A program made the translations under genes and the position numbers. From Sclerotinia nivalis (Eukaryota; Ascomycota; Leotiomycetes; Helotiales; Sclerotiniaceae), in the NCBI GenBank assembly GCA_029531795.1, contig JAPEIS010000010.1:2418001-2482000 (forward strand): a DNA stretch of 64,000 nucleotides, written 5' to 3'. Positions 1 to 13,353 of the stretch are shown here, piece after piece (positions within the stretch are counted from its first letter, which is position 1; each line of letters opens with the position of its first letter). The notes under the pieces are model-generated. The model was given only the letters and a program-made list of their open reading frames with translations, was not told where the DNA came from and did not search any database.

Positions 1-268
1 ATTTGATTTTATTCTGGAGCTAATTATACAAGCGAATGAATGTTTCAAGGCACCAAGAGCATTACTGTTGCTGTTGTCCGAATCATTAAGAATCACAGCA
101 GTTTCAAGTGCGAAAAAGGAGTCCAAACCAAAAGCCAACATTTATATTCTGACATCTTAACAATGCAACAAAAAGTCCCGATGTATTATTTCTGTTAAAT
201 AATCCCACATCCAAAAAATCCTGATGAAACAATCCATCACCAAGTTCCCACAGCCTCAATCCATCATC
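1..268. other. 3' flank of xanthine dehydrogenase
   Basis: A-rich sequence downstream of the hxA stop. I see no gene; it probably holds the 3' UTR and terminator of hxA. Confidence 0.4.
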
Positions 269-3200
269 CTAAATACTTATGAAGAAACTCTTCTCACCCT
301 CCTTTGGCTTGACTTCCGCTCTCTTCAAAATTGGATCCGCACAACTAATCCTGATCCTCTCCGGCGTTGCTGGACTTTCCAATCTCAACAATCCTCCATC
401 CTTAATATCTTCACCTATTTCCGCTGTCACACCATACTCCTTCCTAGCAGCCTTCAACGCATCTCTAATAGCGAAGAACACAGCACTACCCATAAATAAT
501 GGCGGTTCACCTACTCCCCTACTTCTCTGAATAGTTTTCAGCTCCTCCCATTCCACGCCCTTGAGTAGAGAAACATTAAACTCTTGAGGAATATCTCTAA
601 ATCCCGGAATTTTATATGCACCAGGTCCTCGAGTTGCTAGTTGTCCTGCCATTGGTCCAGCGCGGAACCAAAGTGATTCTTCAGTGGTAAATAATCCCAT
701 ACCTTGCACAAAAGCACCTTCAATTTGTCCATAATCAATGGAAGGATTGATGGAGCGACCAACATCCATTTTGATATCAGAACGTAGACATGTCCAATCA
801 CCAGTTAAAGTATCGATTTCGACTTCTGAGGCTGTAACACCTTGTGTAAAGTAGAAGAACATTTGACCGGTGTTTGGACCCCAAGTATAACCAATATCTG
901 GAGTTTTGTAGAATCCGTTTGCGGAAAGGTTGACACGATCAAAGTATGCGGCATGAGCTAGCTGTTTCATTGTCGCATCTGGACCAAATTTCTCTCGATA
1001 CGGAGCGAGTCGTTCATTGATTTGAGCACAGGCATTGAATATAGCATATCCGTTCAAATCAGATGAGGCCGACGCAGCAGTAGATGACGTATTGGCTACT
1101 GTATTGGTGGCCGTTTCCGAGATGAACACATTGGTCAATGGAACTCCAAGTGCTTCAGCTGCCACCATCATCATTTTCGTATGTAGACCTTGCCCCATCT
1201 CAGTACCACCATGAGCTACAAGAACAGATCCATCGTGATAGATATGAACCAATGCTCCTGCTTGATTGAGAAAAAGGGCTGTAAAGGAAATACCGAATTT
1301 TGTAGGTATAATTGCAAGTCCTCTCTTTTTCCACTTGTGTTCTGCGTTGAATTTTGTGATAGCCTCACGCCTGGCGGCATAATTCGATTCTTCCTGAACT
1401 TGCTTATACATTAGTGGTACATGCCAGTCTTTTAAAGCTTGGTTGAAATGTGTTTTCTCGTTCGCCTTGTAGAAGTTTATTTCTCGGAGTTTTTCTGCTG
1501 GCATACCGAGACGGTCCGCAACTTCCTCAATGTATGATTCTGCCATAAATAAACCTTGTGGTCCACCAAATCCTCGGAATGCAGTATTTGACATCGTATT
1601 CGTCTTGCAAACACGACCTCGGACGTGAATATTAGGAATCATGTAACAATTATCGGAATGTGATAATGATCGATCCAGTACAGCACCAGAAAGATCTTGA
1701 GTCCACCCTCCATTGCAGAACATATCTAAATCGAGTGCTTGGATCTTACCATCCTTATTAATGGCAACTTTCCATCGAGACAAGAAAGGATGCCTTTGAC
1801 CAGAGGTAATCATATCTTCATCACGATTGAGCATACAACGAACTAGCCTACCAGTCTTTTTAGCGGCAAGAGACACGATACCACATAGTTGTATGGAACG
1901 AGTCTCTTTTCCACCAAATCCACCTCCAAGTCTCTTGACTTTACTCACAACCTTGTTTGCAGCAACGCCACAAACTTGCGCAACATAAGTTTGGCTGACA
2001 GATTGTTAGCTAAAGAATATGAAAGTATCTGATTGTACTTACGTTTCTGTTGGATTTTGGGTTCCAGACCAAATTTCCATTTCTCCATCCTCGATTTTAG
2101 GTATCGCTACACAAGCTTGGGTTTCTAAATAGAAGTGCTCTTGTCCACCAATTCTAGAAACACCACTAAAGACATGATCTGCTTCTTCAAATGCCTTTTC
2201 TGGTTCTCCTTTCTTTATGTACCGGTAGTGATCGAAGAAACTTTCTTTTTCAATAGCTTCCTCCATTGTGAATATCGCCGGTAAGTCTTCATACTCGACT
2301 TTGACAGCTCGTGCTCCTGCACTTGCATGTGCTGCACTATCAGCAAGAACTATACCAATGGGTTGGCCTGTTGTAAATACTTCATCAACAGCAAAGAATG
2401 TTTCGTCACAGACAGGTGCTCCCCAGTAATTGGCCTCAGGACTTGGCATGTCTGTATGATCAACATACTGAACCACACCTGGCAAATCCATTGCAGGAGC
2501 ATAATTAACACTCCTGATTTTCGCATGAGCCTTTGTCGATAGAACTAAGCATCCATATAGCTCGTTCTTCTGGACTGGTATGTCATCGGTATATTGTGCT
2601 TCACCACAAGTTTGCTTTAATGCAGCTACGTGTGGACTTGCCTTTCCGAGGACATTCTGTTGGTAGGCAACAGTGGCTTCTCTATCTTCTTTACCAAAAG
2701 ATATTATGCGTTCAATCTCCGGTACGACTTGTGCATCTACTTCCAAATCTTTGATCTCGAAACTGGACAAAATTTCATGGTAGAATCGATAGAAAAAGCC
2801 GAATGCAAGAGATTTCCGGTAAGTCGCCATTCCTCCAGGAACGCTGAAGCTAAGATTAAAGTCCTCTTCTAGAGCATTCATGGTTCCCTCTAATGTTGCA
2901 GGATCTGTAAACTTCTTGCCCAATAAATAAGCACCAGCCTTTCTAGCCGCAATTGTGGTTGGAGCCATTCCTCCGTATACCAGACTTGCGCTAGTCACAA
3001 CCTGAGAATCATCAATGGCAATTCTAAGAGCTGCGTTGACAATGGCGATATCATCATCCTTTCGTTTTGATTGCTTGTACGCTCTTAAATATTCTCCCTT
3101 TTGCGTCACGGGTATACGAATGCTAGCAATGATTGCATCTGGAGCGAGTGCAGTTAATCTGTAACCTTTGAAGAATTCAGACATGGGAATTTCCGTCTCC

Positions 3201-4611
3201 TTGTCTAAAGACTTTGCGACTAGGATAGCATTCGATGCAACGAATACAGGATTGAGATCAGAAATAGGAGAAGCAGTAGCTAAATTTCCTGCGGGCGTAC
3301 CGACATTTCTGATTTGTCGACCAGCAAAGTATTTCAATTGCTTATGTATGGCTCTATAGATGTCGTTAGTATAAAACAAGTATCATATAGTAACTGGATT
3401 TGTTATCTATGGCTTTCAATTGTTATTGCTCTACCAGAGAGGAAAGGATGACAGATTTCCATTGGTACGTATGAAAGTATCAATGGCAAAAAGACCAAGG
3501 AGAAGTTTGAGACAAATAGATCTACTGACTTGAATACTTGACCCTTTTCGGGCCCATAATACTTCTCTGCTTCTTGAACAATGGACTCCAAATCCGTCAA
3601 TATCACATTACCCCCAATCTCTAGATGGTCATCCTTGAATGAGTATTGTCTTAATTCGGGAATATCCCCAACAAACACTGAAGCTGTGTATTGCATAGCC
3701 TTGAACTTGATTTCGATTTGCGTTTCCGTACTTCCACCAATGATCTTGGCCGATGGATAGACGCTCTTAATCTCTAAGAGCTGCTCTATGGTTACTGGAC
3801 GATACCACTTCTTTCGTTTATTTCCAAAAGCCAGGGGTTTGAATTCATGTCTCATAAGCGGCGGTGGAAATATAAGTTCAGTATCCGGGTTATACTCGAT
3901 GAATCCGGGAGGTGTAAACCGTTTGATAGGTTGGTCATCCTTTAATTCGTCCTTACAGCACCCACCACTTTCTCCGCCATTTTCCATACAACATCCACCT
4001 CCACCATTTCTTTTAGATTTGCCACATGCAGCCCCAGAACTAAAAGTCTGCGCTGCATCTAGGATTGGGCGATATCCTGTACACCTGCAAAGGTTTCCAT
4101 CGAATGCTTCTTCTACTTCATGCTCCGAGGGATTCGAATCATTCCGTAAAAGAGCATACAAACTCATGACTATGCCTGGCGTACAGAACCCACACTGACT
4201 ACCATTTCCTTTCGCAATTCTCTCTTGCGTAGGATGCGGCCTCTTTGTGTTCCCAATTCCTTCAATTGTTATAACGTGTTTCCCGTCGACACTGACCAGT
4301 GGCGCTAAGCATGCGTTCACGCTTGCATGATATATTTTCTTGGTGGTTGGATTGTATTGAGAAACAACCACTGTGCAAGCTCCACACCCTCCCTCCGCAC
4401 ACCCTAGCTTTGTTCCTGTAAGGCCTATGCCGCGAAGGTATTCAAGCAGAGTAATCTCAGGGTCCATATCATCGAGGACAACTCGCGTGCCATTCAAATA
4501 AAAACGAAGGGTATCATCGTAGGTGGTCGTCACGGAGGAGAGAGAGTTTCTGGAATCAAGCGAAACTGCAGGGTCCGGTGAGTGTTCTGGAGAGACGGCA
4601 ATGGGTGCCAT
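269..4611 (-). CDS. hxA: Xanthine dehydrogenase (purine hydroxylase I), three exons
   Basis: Molybdenum hydroxylase that oxidises hypoxanthine to xanthine and xanthine to urate with NAD+, the first steps of purine use as nitrogen source. Exons are 3530-4611, 2043-3353 and 269-1994 (introns of 176 and 48 nt, the larger with a TACTAAC branch site), giving 1372 aa, the usual length of the family. The N-terminal 2Fe-2S domain has Cys71, 76, 79 and 101; the second cluster has Cys140, 143, 175 and 177 (CGFCTPG and CRCTGYRP). Next come the FAD-binding domain (IIGGSTE, GTPAGN) and two molybdopterin domains, with GGGFGGKETRS and AFRGFGGPQG visible. A Gly/Cys-rich linker (GGGGCC and GGCC) lies between the second cluster and the FAD domain. 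The start is the first ATG of the frame. The sequence is intact. Identity is very sure; NAD-dependent dehydrogenase rather than oxidase activity is inferred from the family. Confidence 0.97.
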
Positions 4612-6711
4612 ATTGAGTTGGGAGACTGATATTTCTGATAGAGTTGTTGTTTATCGAGGAATCCAAATCGCCAACGCTTTCCTTTCAAGATATGTTTCCT
4701 GCCACAAAAGTACTCAGTGCCCCTCGATTGTTAGTTCTTTTTAAGATAGTTGAAGTTTTAGAAGGAGAAAACAAAAGGGAAAGGAGAAGAATATTTTAAA
4801 GAGAGAGTGTATCTTCCTTCAAGAAGGCGAAGATACTATATTGGGCCTGTTGCTTATCTAGTAGCTTAAGCCGATGGAGGTCTCCGATAGCCCTCACAGC
4901 AAATCCCCAGGACCCCAATCTCTTGGAAAATCCAGGAACTCAGTAATGCGGGGTTGATGTGATTGTGAAGTGGCAAATCTCTCCCATGTAGAGATACAAA
5001 CAAGTATAATAATTGTATCATTTCAATGAAGATGTCAGGATTTGAACTTTTACCCTCAAATATCTGCTTACCATCTCATTACCTTCATTCGTTGGGTAAC
5101 TCAAACATGATATGCGAGGATGCTTCCGTTGCTTTTAGTGGATAGCGGGGTTAAATGTTCGGAGCTAGAAGCTTAGCCAAACGACGTCTACTTCGGATAT
5201 CGCCTGTACTTACATGATTAGTCATTGCTCGATTACATAAGTCTTTATGTAATTGACTTTACGCCATGTCCATTTGCTTCATCAAACAACGACACACGAA
5301 TCAGGGAGTTACCACGCAATATCTAATATCTATATTTGAATACCTGCTTATCTCATCTCTAATATATTCGAGATCTGTCTCTCTCTCTTGTTCATTGAAG
5401 CCTTACATGATCATGTGATGTTTCTAATATGGAGTTAATATCCCGTTCGATCATCGGTGGCTAGGGAAAGTTTTCCTTTAATGTCCCCATATTCATTCAA
5501 CAATTAGCGATTATCTGATCATACTGCCAGTTCCTTTGCACTGAATGAGTCTCTTCAGATATCTTAAATGCTTTTTGACTTTGGCACTTCAATCCTCCTC
5601 ATCGCAATACTAGGTAGTCCTTTAATATATGTGATTTAGTGTATACTTGAAAGAATATGCGGTTTTGGTTCCTTATATGACTTGAACGGTATTTCCCCAT
5701 CCCCATTAGTTTGTGGACCACCGCAATTACATTTGCTTTCTCGCATGAATGCTACGTCTTGGCCTGTTGGTTGCCTATTGACCGACATTCTTGAGCTCTC
5801 AATTCATCTTATCATCCTTATCGACTTATTGAGGGCATGCATGATTGAGGCGTATTATTTCTTCGATGAATCTAGAAATTTGACTATGGGATGCGTCAAT
5901 GTTTGGTATCATTTTGATTGTCCGGTCCATTTTCCAAACCTCCAGCCGCTCAGCTTTCGGACTTAAAGTCAGCCACTTTCAATGCATAATTGCGGAATAT
6001 GAGCCGAATCATATACTCATTCATACATACAACTTTCGTTACAAGATCAGTTTGCAAACACGTCTGTCATCTTTCAGACATGTGAAGTCATTGTCATAAG
6101 GTCATCTGAAGTACCTCTTGAGAAGATTCGACTCCTGCCATATGTCACATCGCATTGTAATGCCCCGCGTCTCTATCATATCATATCAGTGCAGATGTTT
6201 TTGTTTTGTGTAGTATGGTATCGAGCTCCGGAAGTGCGTTTCATGAAACAGCCTTTTGATATTCAGAAGCCTTGCAAACCCCGATCAAGAGTTGCCACAA
6301 AGCTGTTACCGAAAGTCATTTGATATGAATTGACCAACAGGAGACTAAAAACTTCCATGAGCAAATGCGTAAGGTAATAACTTGTGTCAGATATGTTGAA
6401 AGCAGCTTCCGAAGTATGGCTTACGCACTAATGTCCCAACTGTTATGATTTCTTACTAGTGAATATAAATTGCTGACAATACCTTTAATTGGACAATGCC
6501 GCTAGGGCTTATGGAGCTTCATGCATTTCGAATGTAAATATCAGTGTGCGTTTATTGTGAACAAGGTATATATATATGAACGATAACCCGCCAATTTACA
6601 ACTCCAAATCATCACATCCAGCTTCAATACTCCTCAAAAAAGTTGTTCGGCACGATTTCAAAAGACTTATCATTCTCATAACCACCCCCAAAGACAGCAA
6701 CACATCTCAAT
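4612..6711. other. Long intergenic region, divergent promoters
   Basis: 2.1 kb between the hxA start (minus strand) and a small plus-strand gene. Only short unsupported frames are present (for example 94 codons at 5682-5966). The first 200 nt upstream of hxA are purine-rich on the plus strand and likely hold its promoter and 5' UTR. I see no repeat, RNA gene or conserved protein. Confidence 0.4.
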
Positions 6712-7397
6712 ATGGCTATTACCGAGAGAGTTATTTTGTCAGTCAATGGCAGTGTTGATGAATGGAAGGATGCCCTCAAGTTCATGATTCAAATAATGAG
6801 CATTCAGGATGGCCATCTTCGTGCTCGGTATGTTTCCCTGTAATCATTCCTCTGCGACACGTCTCTAACCAAAATATTAGATACGGACCCCACACCGAAG
6901 ACAAACAAAAGATTGAGCTTCTTATTGGCTGGGAATCCATAGAAGCTCCCAAAAGATTTCAATGTAACTTCACACCCTTTACTGAACTTAAAATATACCA
7001 CTAACCATTTACCGCAGCCTCTCCCGCTTTCCAAGAGATGCTATCTCATGTAACACCAGTTCTCGCCGCTCCTCCAAACATCCTCGTCATTGAATTTAAA
7101 CCCTACGCTCCCGCAGAAGTAGTAGACGCCCCTTTCGTCCAAATGATCACTATGCAACAAGGTACATCATCCGAAGACGATCTCCGTGCTCAAATCACCA
7201 AGTTCAAGGGTTTTGAAGGTTGCACTGGTGTTGCTTCTGGTCTTTCTCTTGATGATGTTGATGGAAAGGGAAAAGCTTTTGTTGCGGCTGTGGGATGGGA
7301 TAGTTTGGAGGCGAGTGAGAAGGCGAAGGAGAGTATGGCTGGGCTTCTCGAAGGTGCCGAGAGTCATCTTGTTGATTTTAAGTGGGATTTTGAGTGA
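6712..7397 (+). CDS. Small dimeric alpha/beta-barrel (ABM-like) protein
   Basis: Three exons, 6712-6827, 6881-6963 and 7018-7397, give a 192-aa soluble protein with no signal peptide or membrane segment. Two tandem halves each run strand-helix-strand in the manner of antibiotic-biosynthesis-monooxygenase or stress-responsive A/B-barrel domains: the first starts with TERVILSVNGS and ends with IELLIGWES, the second starts with NILVIEFKPY and ends with KAFVAAVGWDS. The repeated end motif (G-W-[ED]-S) supports an internal duplication. Both introns (53 and 54 nt) have normal donors (GTATGT, GTAACT) and AG acceptors, and the phases close. Such proteins act as cofactor-free oxygenases or as small-molecule binders; the substrate cannot be told from the sequence. 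The start is the first ATG and is followed at once by conserved-looking sequence. Confidence 0.75.
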
Positions 7398-8592
7398 TTA
7401 GCTGGGTTGTTGTAGGTTGTCACTTTTGACTGTCATTGAAGCTTGATCTTTGGCTTGGGTCTTGATTTGGATTGACTACTGGGATAGTCAATGGTTTTAT
7501 CATGTCACTCTTTTATTAGTTCTCATCTAAGTCAGTAGATGAGACATCCTAAGTTATTATGACATATTCATCACAGAACATACTTCCCGTACCATTCCAT
7601 TCAATTAAGCCTATCCCATACCAAACCATACCATTCCGTCTTCAAAACACCTATCTACCCCTTCTCACCCCATCTCATTCCTATTGCGATAGCCACCCAA
7701 TCAACAAATTCTCTCTTTGTCGTCTATCTAGAAAATTACACTGGTCCGAATAACTCCAATTGCATCCCAATAGGAGACAACTTCAAAAATTTTGAATCTC
7801 AAAGTCATGATATTAGTCTTCACTTTGCTCATATACACCCCTTAGCTGTGATATTCAACTAATCTTACACATAGTCACCGCCTCATGTCCTCATCCCATC
7901 CCATCTCTCTTCCTCTTAAACCCGTCATTAAACCATAGTATCTCTTATGCCATATATTCTATATCTAAGAGAATATACCCTCAACTGCACCCAAAAAGGA
8001 GATTCAAGATAGCCTGATCTGGGAATAGTGATATGATGGAGAAATATTATTCTAATCATATGTATATCCTGGTTGAAATATACGTCGTTAACAAGAACTT
8101 ATATCCCCCCTCACTTCCCCATGCCCCTTCTCCGTCCTCTTCTTTACATTCCACAAAACTATCCTTGAAAATCTAATAAATAACTTTAATCCCACCAAGA
8201 AATATGATATATACAATATACAGTATCTCAATTATAACCTTAACCTTAACCATAACCCTATCTAAATCCAAATTTCAAAAGAACAATGAGGAGAAGTGTA
8301 GGAAGATAGTTGTCTAAACAAAATGAAATAGTAAGCTAGATTGCGGATTTGGTAAATATGTAGCAAAATATGCAGCTAACATTAATGCTTATATGCTATG
8401 CTATGGCATGACTTTCCGTATGAATATTATGTATATATAGCGACTCCACCCCCGGTATCATGATTCCATATGCAAACCCCCAGCAAATCTCCATAGCAAC
8501 GATCAATGATTCTACCTCTCCTCCTCCCATTCCCTATCGCGCGCAAGAATCCCCTTCCCCCTCTATCTCCAGCCTTAACCTCAACCTAATAA
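7398..8592. other. Convergent intergenic region
   Basis: 1.2 kb between the 3' ends of the alpha/beta-barrel gene (plus) and ZIP4 (minus). It is AT-rich with C-rich patches. A degenerate telomere-like string of CCTTAA/CCATAA units lies at about 8236-8263. No gene seen. Confidence 0.4.
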
Positions 8593-11500
8593 TCAAACAT
8601 CAAACTTTAACCCCCCAAATCTCCCCAGCAAAAGCTTCTTCAAATTTCCCTCATCCCCACAATATCCCGCCACAGCAATAGATTTCCCAGCCCATCTCCT
8701 ACACGCCTCATCTTGATCTGCACTATAGAGATCTATTGCGTGATTAAAGGATTTTGTTGCTAGCCAATCGAGTTCTTGGGTTGGGTAGGGGATTTCAGTC
8801 TTTTTTACGGCTTATTATTAGCTCTGATCATGAAAGGAGGAAACGAGAAACGAGGCAGTTGGAATTAGAGGAGATGGAGATAGGGACTGAAGGGGGAAGA
8901 GGAAGAGGAACAGGAGAAGGTATTAATAAACATACCTCAGCAGCATCAGCAGCAAGCATACAAACTTGATCAAGTAGTTCCTCTGCAATCTTATCATCAT
9001 TTACCATAGCCGCCTGAAACAAACATCGCATATATTTTGACAATTTTACCGTATCAAATTCCTCCATTTCCCAAGTTTTGTTTGTGATTTTCTTGAGGGT
9101 CATGATGAGAACTATGATATTAGTTAGGCATGTCAGCATATGAGTCTTTCAGAGGTATGATAGGGGGAAGAAAATGAGCGGAGGGGGGGAAACGGGGAAG
9201 AATGACGTAGAAAAAGAAATGAAGTACAAACCTTGAGTAGGAGCCTCGCAACTCAAAATACAATCCGCCATCAATTCATAAACATTCATACTCTTACAAA
9301 CTCCAGCATTAAGTATAATCTCTCCCAAACCATCCCAATCCTTCAATCTACATGCAGCCTCAAAATCAAAAGCCAGCAGAACCGACAATTTCTGTAACAA
9401 ATCCTCAGTAATTTCCACTTCTAGCTTTTCCAGTTTCTCCTGTAACAGATGGTTAAAACTTGTTACATGTTTTCTCAAATTGAGATAGAACTGTAATTGA
9501 CTTTCGAGATTTTGTTCTGCTCTTGCAATCGAAACGAAAATTGTAGCAGCGCAGAAGTTGCAGAACATTTTTCGGAGTGTAACATCTTCATGTGCATCTT
9601 CGCCAATGTCTTGAGGATAGCGATCGATGAAACCGATGCAGCAGGCTAACATTCGAAGTGAATGGTTTGGATCCCAGATAGAGAGATGTTTGAGGGATAG
9701 ATTGTAAGAGTTTCTTGAAAACCATTCGAGTTCGAGGATTGTCCAGATTTCTCGATTGGAAGATTTTTGGATGACGTTTAGTGCTGTGATGATTAGTGTG
9801 TATTTCTTCTGGAGATTTTTTAAGTGACTTACCCTTTTCGAATAGCACACACAGCTTCTCAATGTTCTCTCTTGTGTCACTAATTGATGCTTCCTCGGTA
9901 CCAATAACATCAATAAGCAGAACAACAATCATTCTAATAATCGACGGGAGATGCACATTCTCTTGCAAACCATATCCACACTTCTCTAGTACCAACCAGA
10001 GAGCATTCAAAACGTGTGTTTTATTACCAACCTTTTGAGCATCAAGAACACAAGCGAAGAGTAAACTTGGATCTTCAGAGCATGAAGCAACCTTTTCGAG
10101 ACATTCTGCTGCTAATTCAACCTCTTCACTTCTGATTGCTATCTTGTACATAAGAAATCGTGTTAATGGATCTTCTTTTGCTGAATCTGACATAGAGCCA
10201 AAGATATTACGGGCAGAGTTGATATCTCCTCGACTAAGGGCACATAGAAGAAGCTTGCTAATAAAATATTAGATTGGAAAACCATCAGGAGGCAGAACAA
10301 ACCGTGATATTTTAGCCATATTAGCCTCTCCAGGTTTCTCAAACAATCTATGCATAGCAAGGCGACACCATTTCTCCGTTATTTCATACTCTGACATGCT
10401 ATAGTTTGCCTCGATCTTTTTCCAAATTAACTATATCCCATTAGTATTCTGTCGATCAATGTTCAAGACGTCACAAACCGAATGAGCAATCATAGTAGCC
10501 TCCACACCAATAGATTTCTCAACATCCTCCGCAATCATTGTAAGAAATCCTTCAATGGCAACAAATAACTCTCCAGTCTCCCTTCCACCGACAGCCATCC
10601 AAATTCTCGTGTGAAGGACCTTTTCTAACCATTCTGTCATAGTTGCTATCTCTTTCACTCGTAACCTGATCATCTCATCCAATACTCCGCATGCCAAGCT
10701 GGGTGCTTTTTCATGCAACTTCTTAACATGGAACATGAACAATCGCAAGTTAATCGAATTAAGGACCAAAGTTCGAGTCATTTTGTTCAGAATGGCACTA
10801 TATGCCGAACCATCGAAAGTTTCATTTGGGATTTCCATCAGAAGTTCCAGTTTCAAAAGTAGAACAACTAATTTATCTCCGAGTTCACCCTCAAGAAGAT
10901 CGACCAAATCCCGTGCTCGTTGTATAGAATCTGATATCTTACTCTCCAAGAGTGCCTTGATAAGCGTTTGGATGATAGATATGCGTAATTCTGTAGCATC
11001 AGCACTCAGTTTGTCCAAGTCATCGCCACTTAAAACATTATAGGCACGCTCCAGCCATTTTACTGAGAGTGCATGCTGTTTCTTCTCATGTAATGCCTTT
11101 CCCATTTCATATAAAGTATCCGAGAGACTTTCGGTAGTAGAATGGTCGAAGAGTTCTTTGGAGGACATGGATTTATTGAACATATGTTCAGCGAGTTGCA
11201 TATCATCTTGTCGCCATGCCTATGGGCTTTGTTAGCAGATAATAGGCAGAAGGTATCATGAACTTACCAATAAAGTTCTAAGAACGAAATACTCAGCAGT
11301 GAATCTTGCACAAGTTGCCTTTTCTTCTGATTTACCAGATGATGCGTATGCACGTAAAAGTTCTTCACTATACCCTGCATATCCTGCAAGCTTTTCTAAG
11401 GCTTTCACTGCATAATCGATTTTTTGTCCATCTGATCCGCATATCATGATTAGCAAAAACTCGCCGATTCCAGCTCTTTCCCTAATTAGAAACCTATACA

Positions 11501-12654
11501 TACTCAAGCAGTCCCTTCCCGTCTTGATCCCCACTTTCATCAACCTCAATAAATTTCCCTTCGCCTTCTCCACGTTCTCTTTGTCTTTGTTCCCGCTGGT
11601 GCCCTCGCGCAAACAAGCGGCAGCGTTTCCACACTCATTCGCACAATCCAGCAGGAGAAAGGCAAACATCCTAACCATGATCAATAAACCCTTAAGTTCA
11701 TTTTTCTTATCCCAAGTCTTTGACCCATCATCATCAACCTCCATATCATTCTCGTCAGGAAGACTCCTCTTCAACCTCGTCGCAAGATTCCAAATGCGCG
11801 TCGCCTTCTCATCCAATTCCTGCGCTTTATCCCTAGCACTCGCACTTAACTTGGTCGGAAACGTTGCTATATTATTCTCTAACTCTTTAAACGTCCCATT
11901 TCCCTCAACCGTTGTAAATGTGAAGTTGAATACATCCCGACTGAGACTTGCATCCAAGGAATCGAGATCATTTTCGAGTTTATGCGCGAACACTGTGAGT
12001 CGAAGTGAAGTATGTTAGAACTGAAATCAAAAGGAAGCAAAAGAATCGTCTTTCTAATTAGTCCGCCTCCACGGCAGTGGCTCCCGGAGGGCCAGCGGAG
12101 CGTCATATCAAAAGATAGACCGATTCTATTGATGGGGGCAAGCCCGCAAACTCCCATAGCTCGCTGCACTCAAAAACTTCCCATAAAACCTTGTCACGAT
12201 GAGATATCAAGCACAACAAAGAATTGATATGAAAACTTTCCTCCATCCTTCCCTGCCTGTCCATTCTTTCCGCCGCCTTCCCTACCTACCCAGCGAGCCC
12301 TGAGACCCTCATAGCTCGCTGCGCTCAAAGATTTACATGTTCGCACACTCCAAACCCTTCCAACCCTTAAAGTTTTCAAACCTCCAACCGCCAAACCCAA
12401 AGCAAAGACAAGAATACAAAAGACTCACCAAATAAACCCCTCAACCTCTTATCCTTCACATTCCCATATCCATCCTTATCCCCCATGCCCTTCCCAGTCC
12501 CCATCCCATCCCTACCGTCCCTCCCCTTCTTATTCCCTTTCCTATCCACACTCTCACCCTCACCCACACCCTCACCCCTCAACATCCCATTCTCGCCATA
12601 CCCCTGTCGTGCAACACCAGCACCAGCCTTCAAAGCATTAGATTCCGGCATCAT
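8593..12654 (-). CDS. ZIP4: SPO22/ZIP4-type meiosis TPR protein, eight exons
   Basis: Helical TPR-repeat protein of the SPO22/ZIP4/TEX11 family, which promotes crossover formation and synaptonemal-complex assembly in meiosis. I rebuilt eight exons: 12429-12654, 11268-11992, 10479-11219, 10303-10430, 9833-10257, 9232-9783, 8936-9111 and 8593-8799. All phases close, giving 1059 aa. The first exon (75 residues, Gly/Lys/Arg-rich) is joined through an unusually long 436-nt intron to the conserved part beginning FAHKLENDLDSL. The centre is all-helical with TPR-like segments (EMGKALHEKKQHALSVKWLE; AAECLEKVASCSEDPSLLFA). The C-terminus (from TEIPYPTQELDWLATKSF) has the usual family ending, with ACRRWAGKSIAVA just before the stop. 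The start is the first of two adjacent ATGs. A shorter protein starting after the first exon cannot be excluded, since that exon is low-complexity. Confidence 0.85.
12155..12174 (+). repeat. GC-rich 20-nt repeat, copy 1 (in ZIP4 intron 1)
   Basis: The motif CATAGCTCGCTGCACTCAAA recurs at 12310-12329 with one change (A to G). Both copies lie in the long first intron of ZIP4, near other GC-rich segments (12061-12110) that stand out from the AT-rich surroundings. Confidence 0.6.
12310..12329 (+). repeat. GC-rich 20-nt repeat, copy 2 (in ZIP4 intron 1)
   Basis: Second copy of the motif at 12155, differing at one base. The spacing of 155 nt suggests a local duplication or two insertions of a short GC cluster. 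Confidence 0.6.
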
Positions 12655-13353
12655 GCGGCTTCGTACACCCTTCACAATTTTGTTTTCGCCTTCTCTCCTC
12701 TTTTATCCTATTCGTCTCCGTCCCGAGATGTCTCAAATGTCAGATGAAAACTCGCAGTCTGCTTTCCTCTCACCATTTCTCGTATAATGTTTATTTGTTT
12801 GTCCATTCAAAGCTGAAAAGTTGAAAAGTTCGTAACACAACCAACTCACCAGCTCATTTGTTAAGAGTTAAATAAAGATAAGTAAGTATTCATCTCCACC
12901 GGTCAAGTAATAAAAAGAAGTTTTCAAATCAACCGCTACTATGCAGGATTGTATTATTCGCTTCCTCAGATTAATCATGAATTATGAAAGAAGGTTGAAA
13001 TGTGAAGGAAGCTTTTGATGCTTCGGAGAAATTTACATATTTAACCTAAAGAAGCCTATTTTTACCCCAACCCAACCCAACCCAACACTCCCACCCAAAC
13101 CCCCAAAACTCCCCGGCCGCCCGTTGACCCATCCATCCGTGGAATGTCTCCTCTCTCCTACCCCCCCCTTTCCATTTCCATTTCCATTTCCTTTCCTAAA
13201 AGAAGAAGAAAATCCAATTCCGTTTTCCAGATAGCAAATTCCAATCACATGTTATGTATGTATGTACGTACTCATCTATTAAATACTAGAAAAGATTGGG
13301 GTTTCTTGCCTCTCCGTCTTCCATTCTTGCCTTCCATACCATAGTTTAGGGTA
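12655..13353. other. ZIP4 5' region / ERT1 3' flank
   Basis: 700 nt upstream of ZIP4 and downstream of ERT1. It contains a CCCAA run at 13069-13085 and a short C-rich/TTCCAT-repeat stretch at 13160-13195. No gene seen. Confidence 0.4.

Noticed and set aside
5028..5086. tRNA-like stretch on the minus strand (B-box-like AGTTCAAATCC, acceptor-like pairing)
   Set aside because: The T-stem does not pair, the length is about 59 nt and there is no clear anticodon arm.
5682..5966. 94-codon plus-strand frame upstream of hxA
   Set aside because: No domain, no leader features, no splice partners; composition is like the surrounding intergenic DNA.
11446..12018. 190-codon plus-strand frame antisense to ZIP4
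   Set aside because: Shadow of the ZIP4 coding exon; Ser/Leu/Phe-rich translation typical of an antisense frame.
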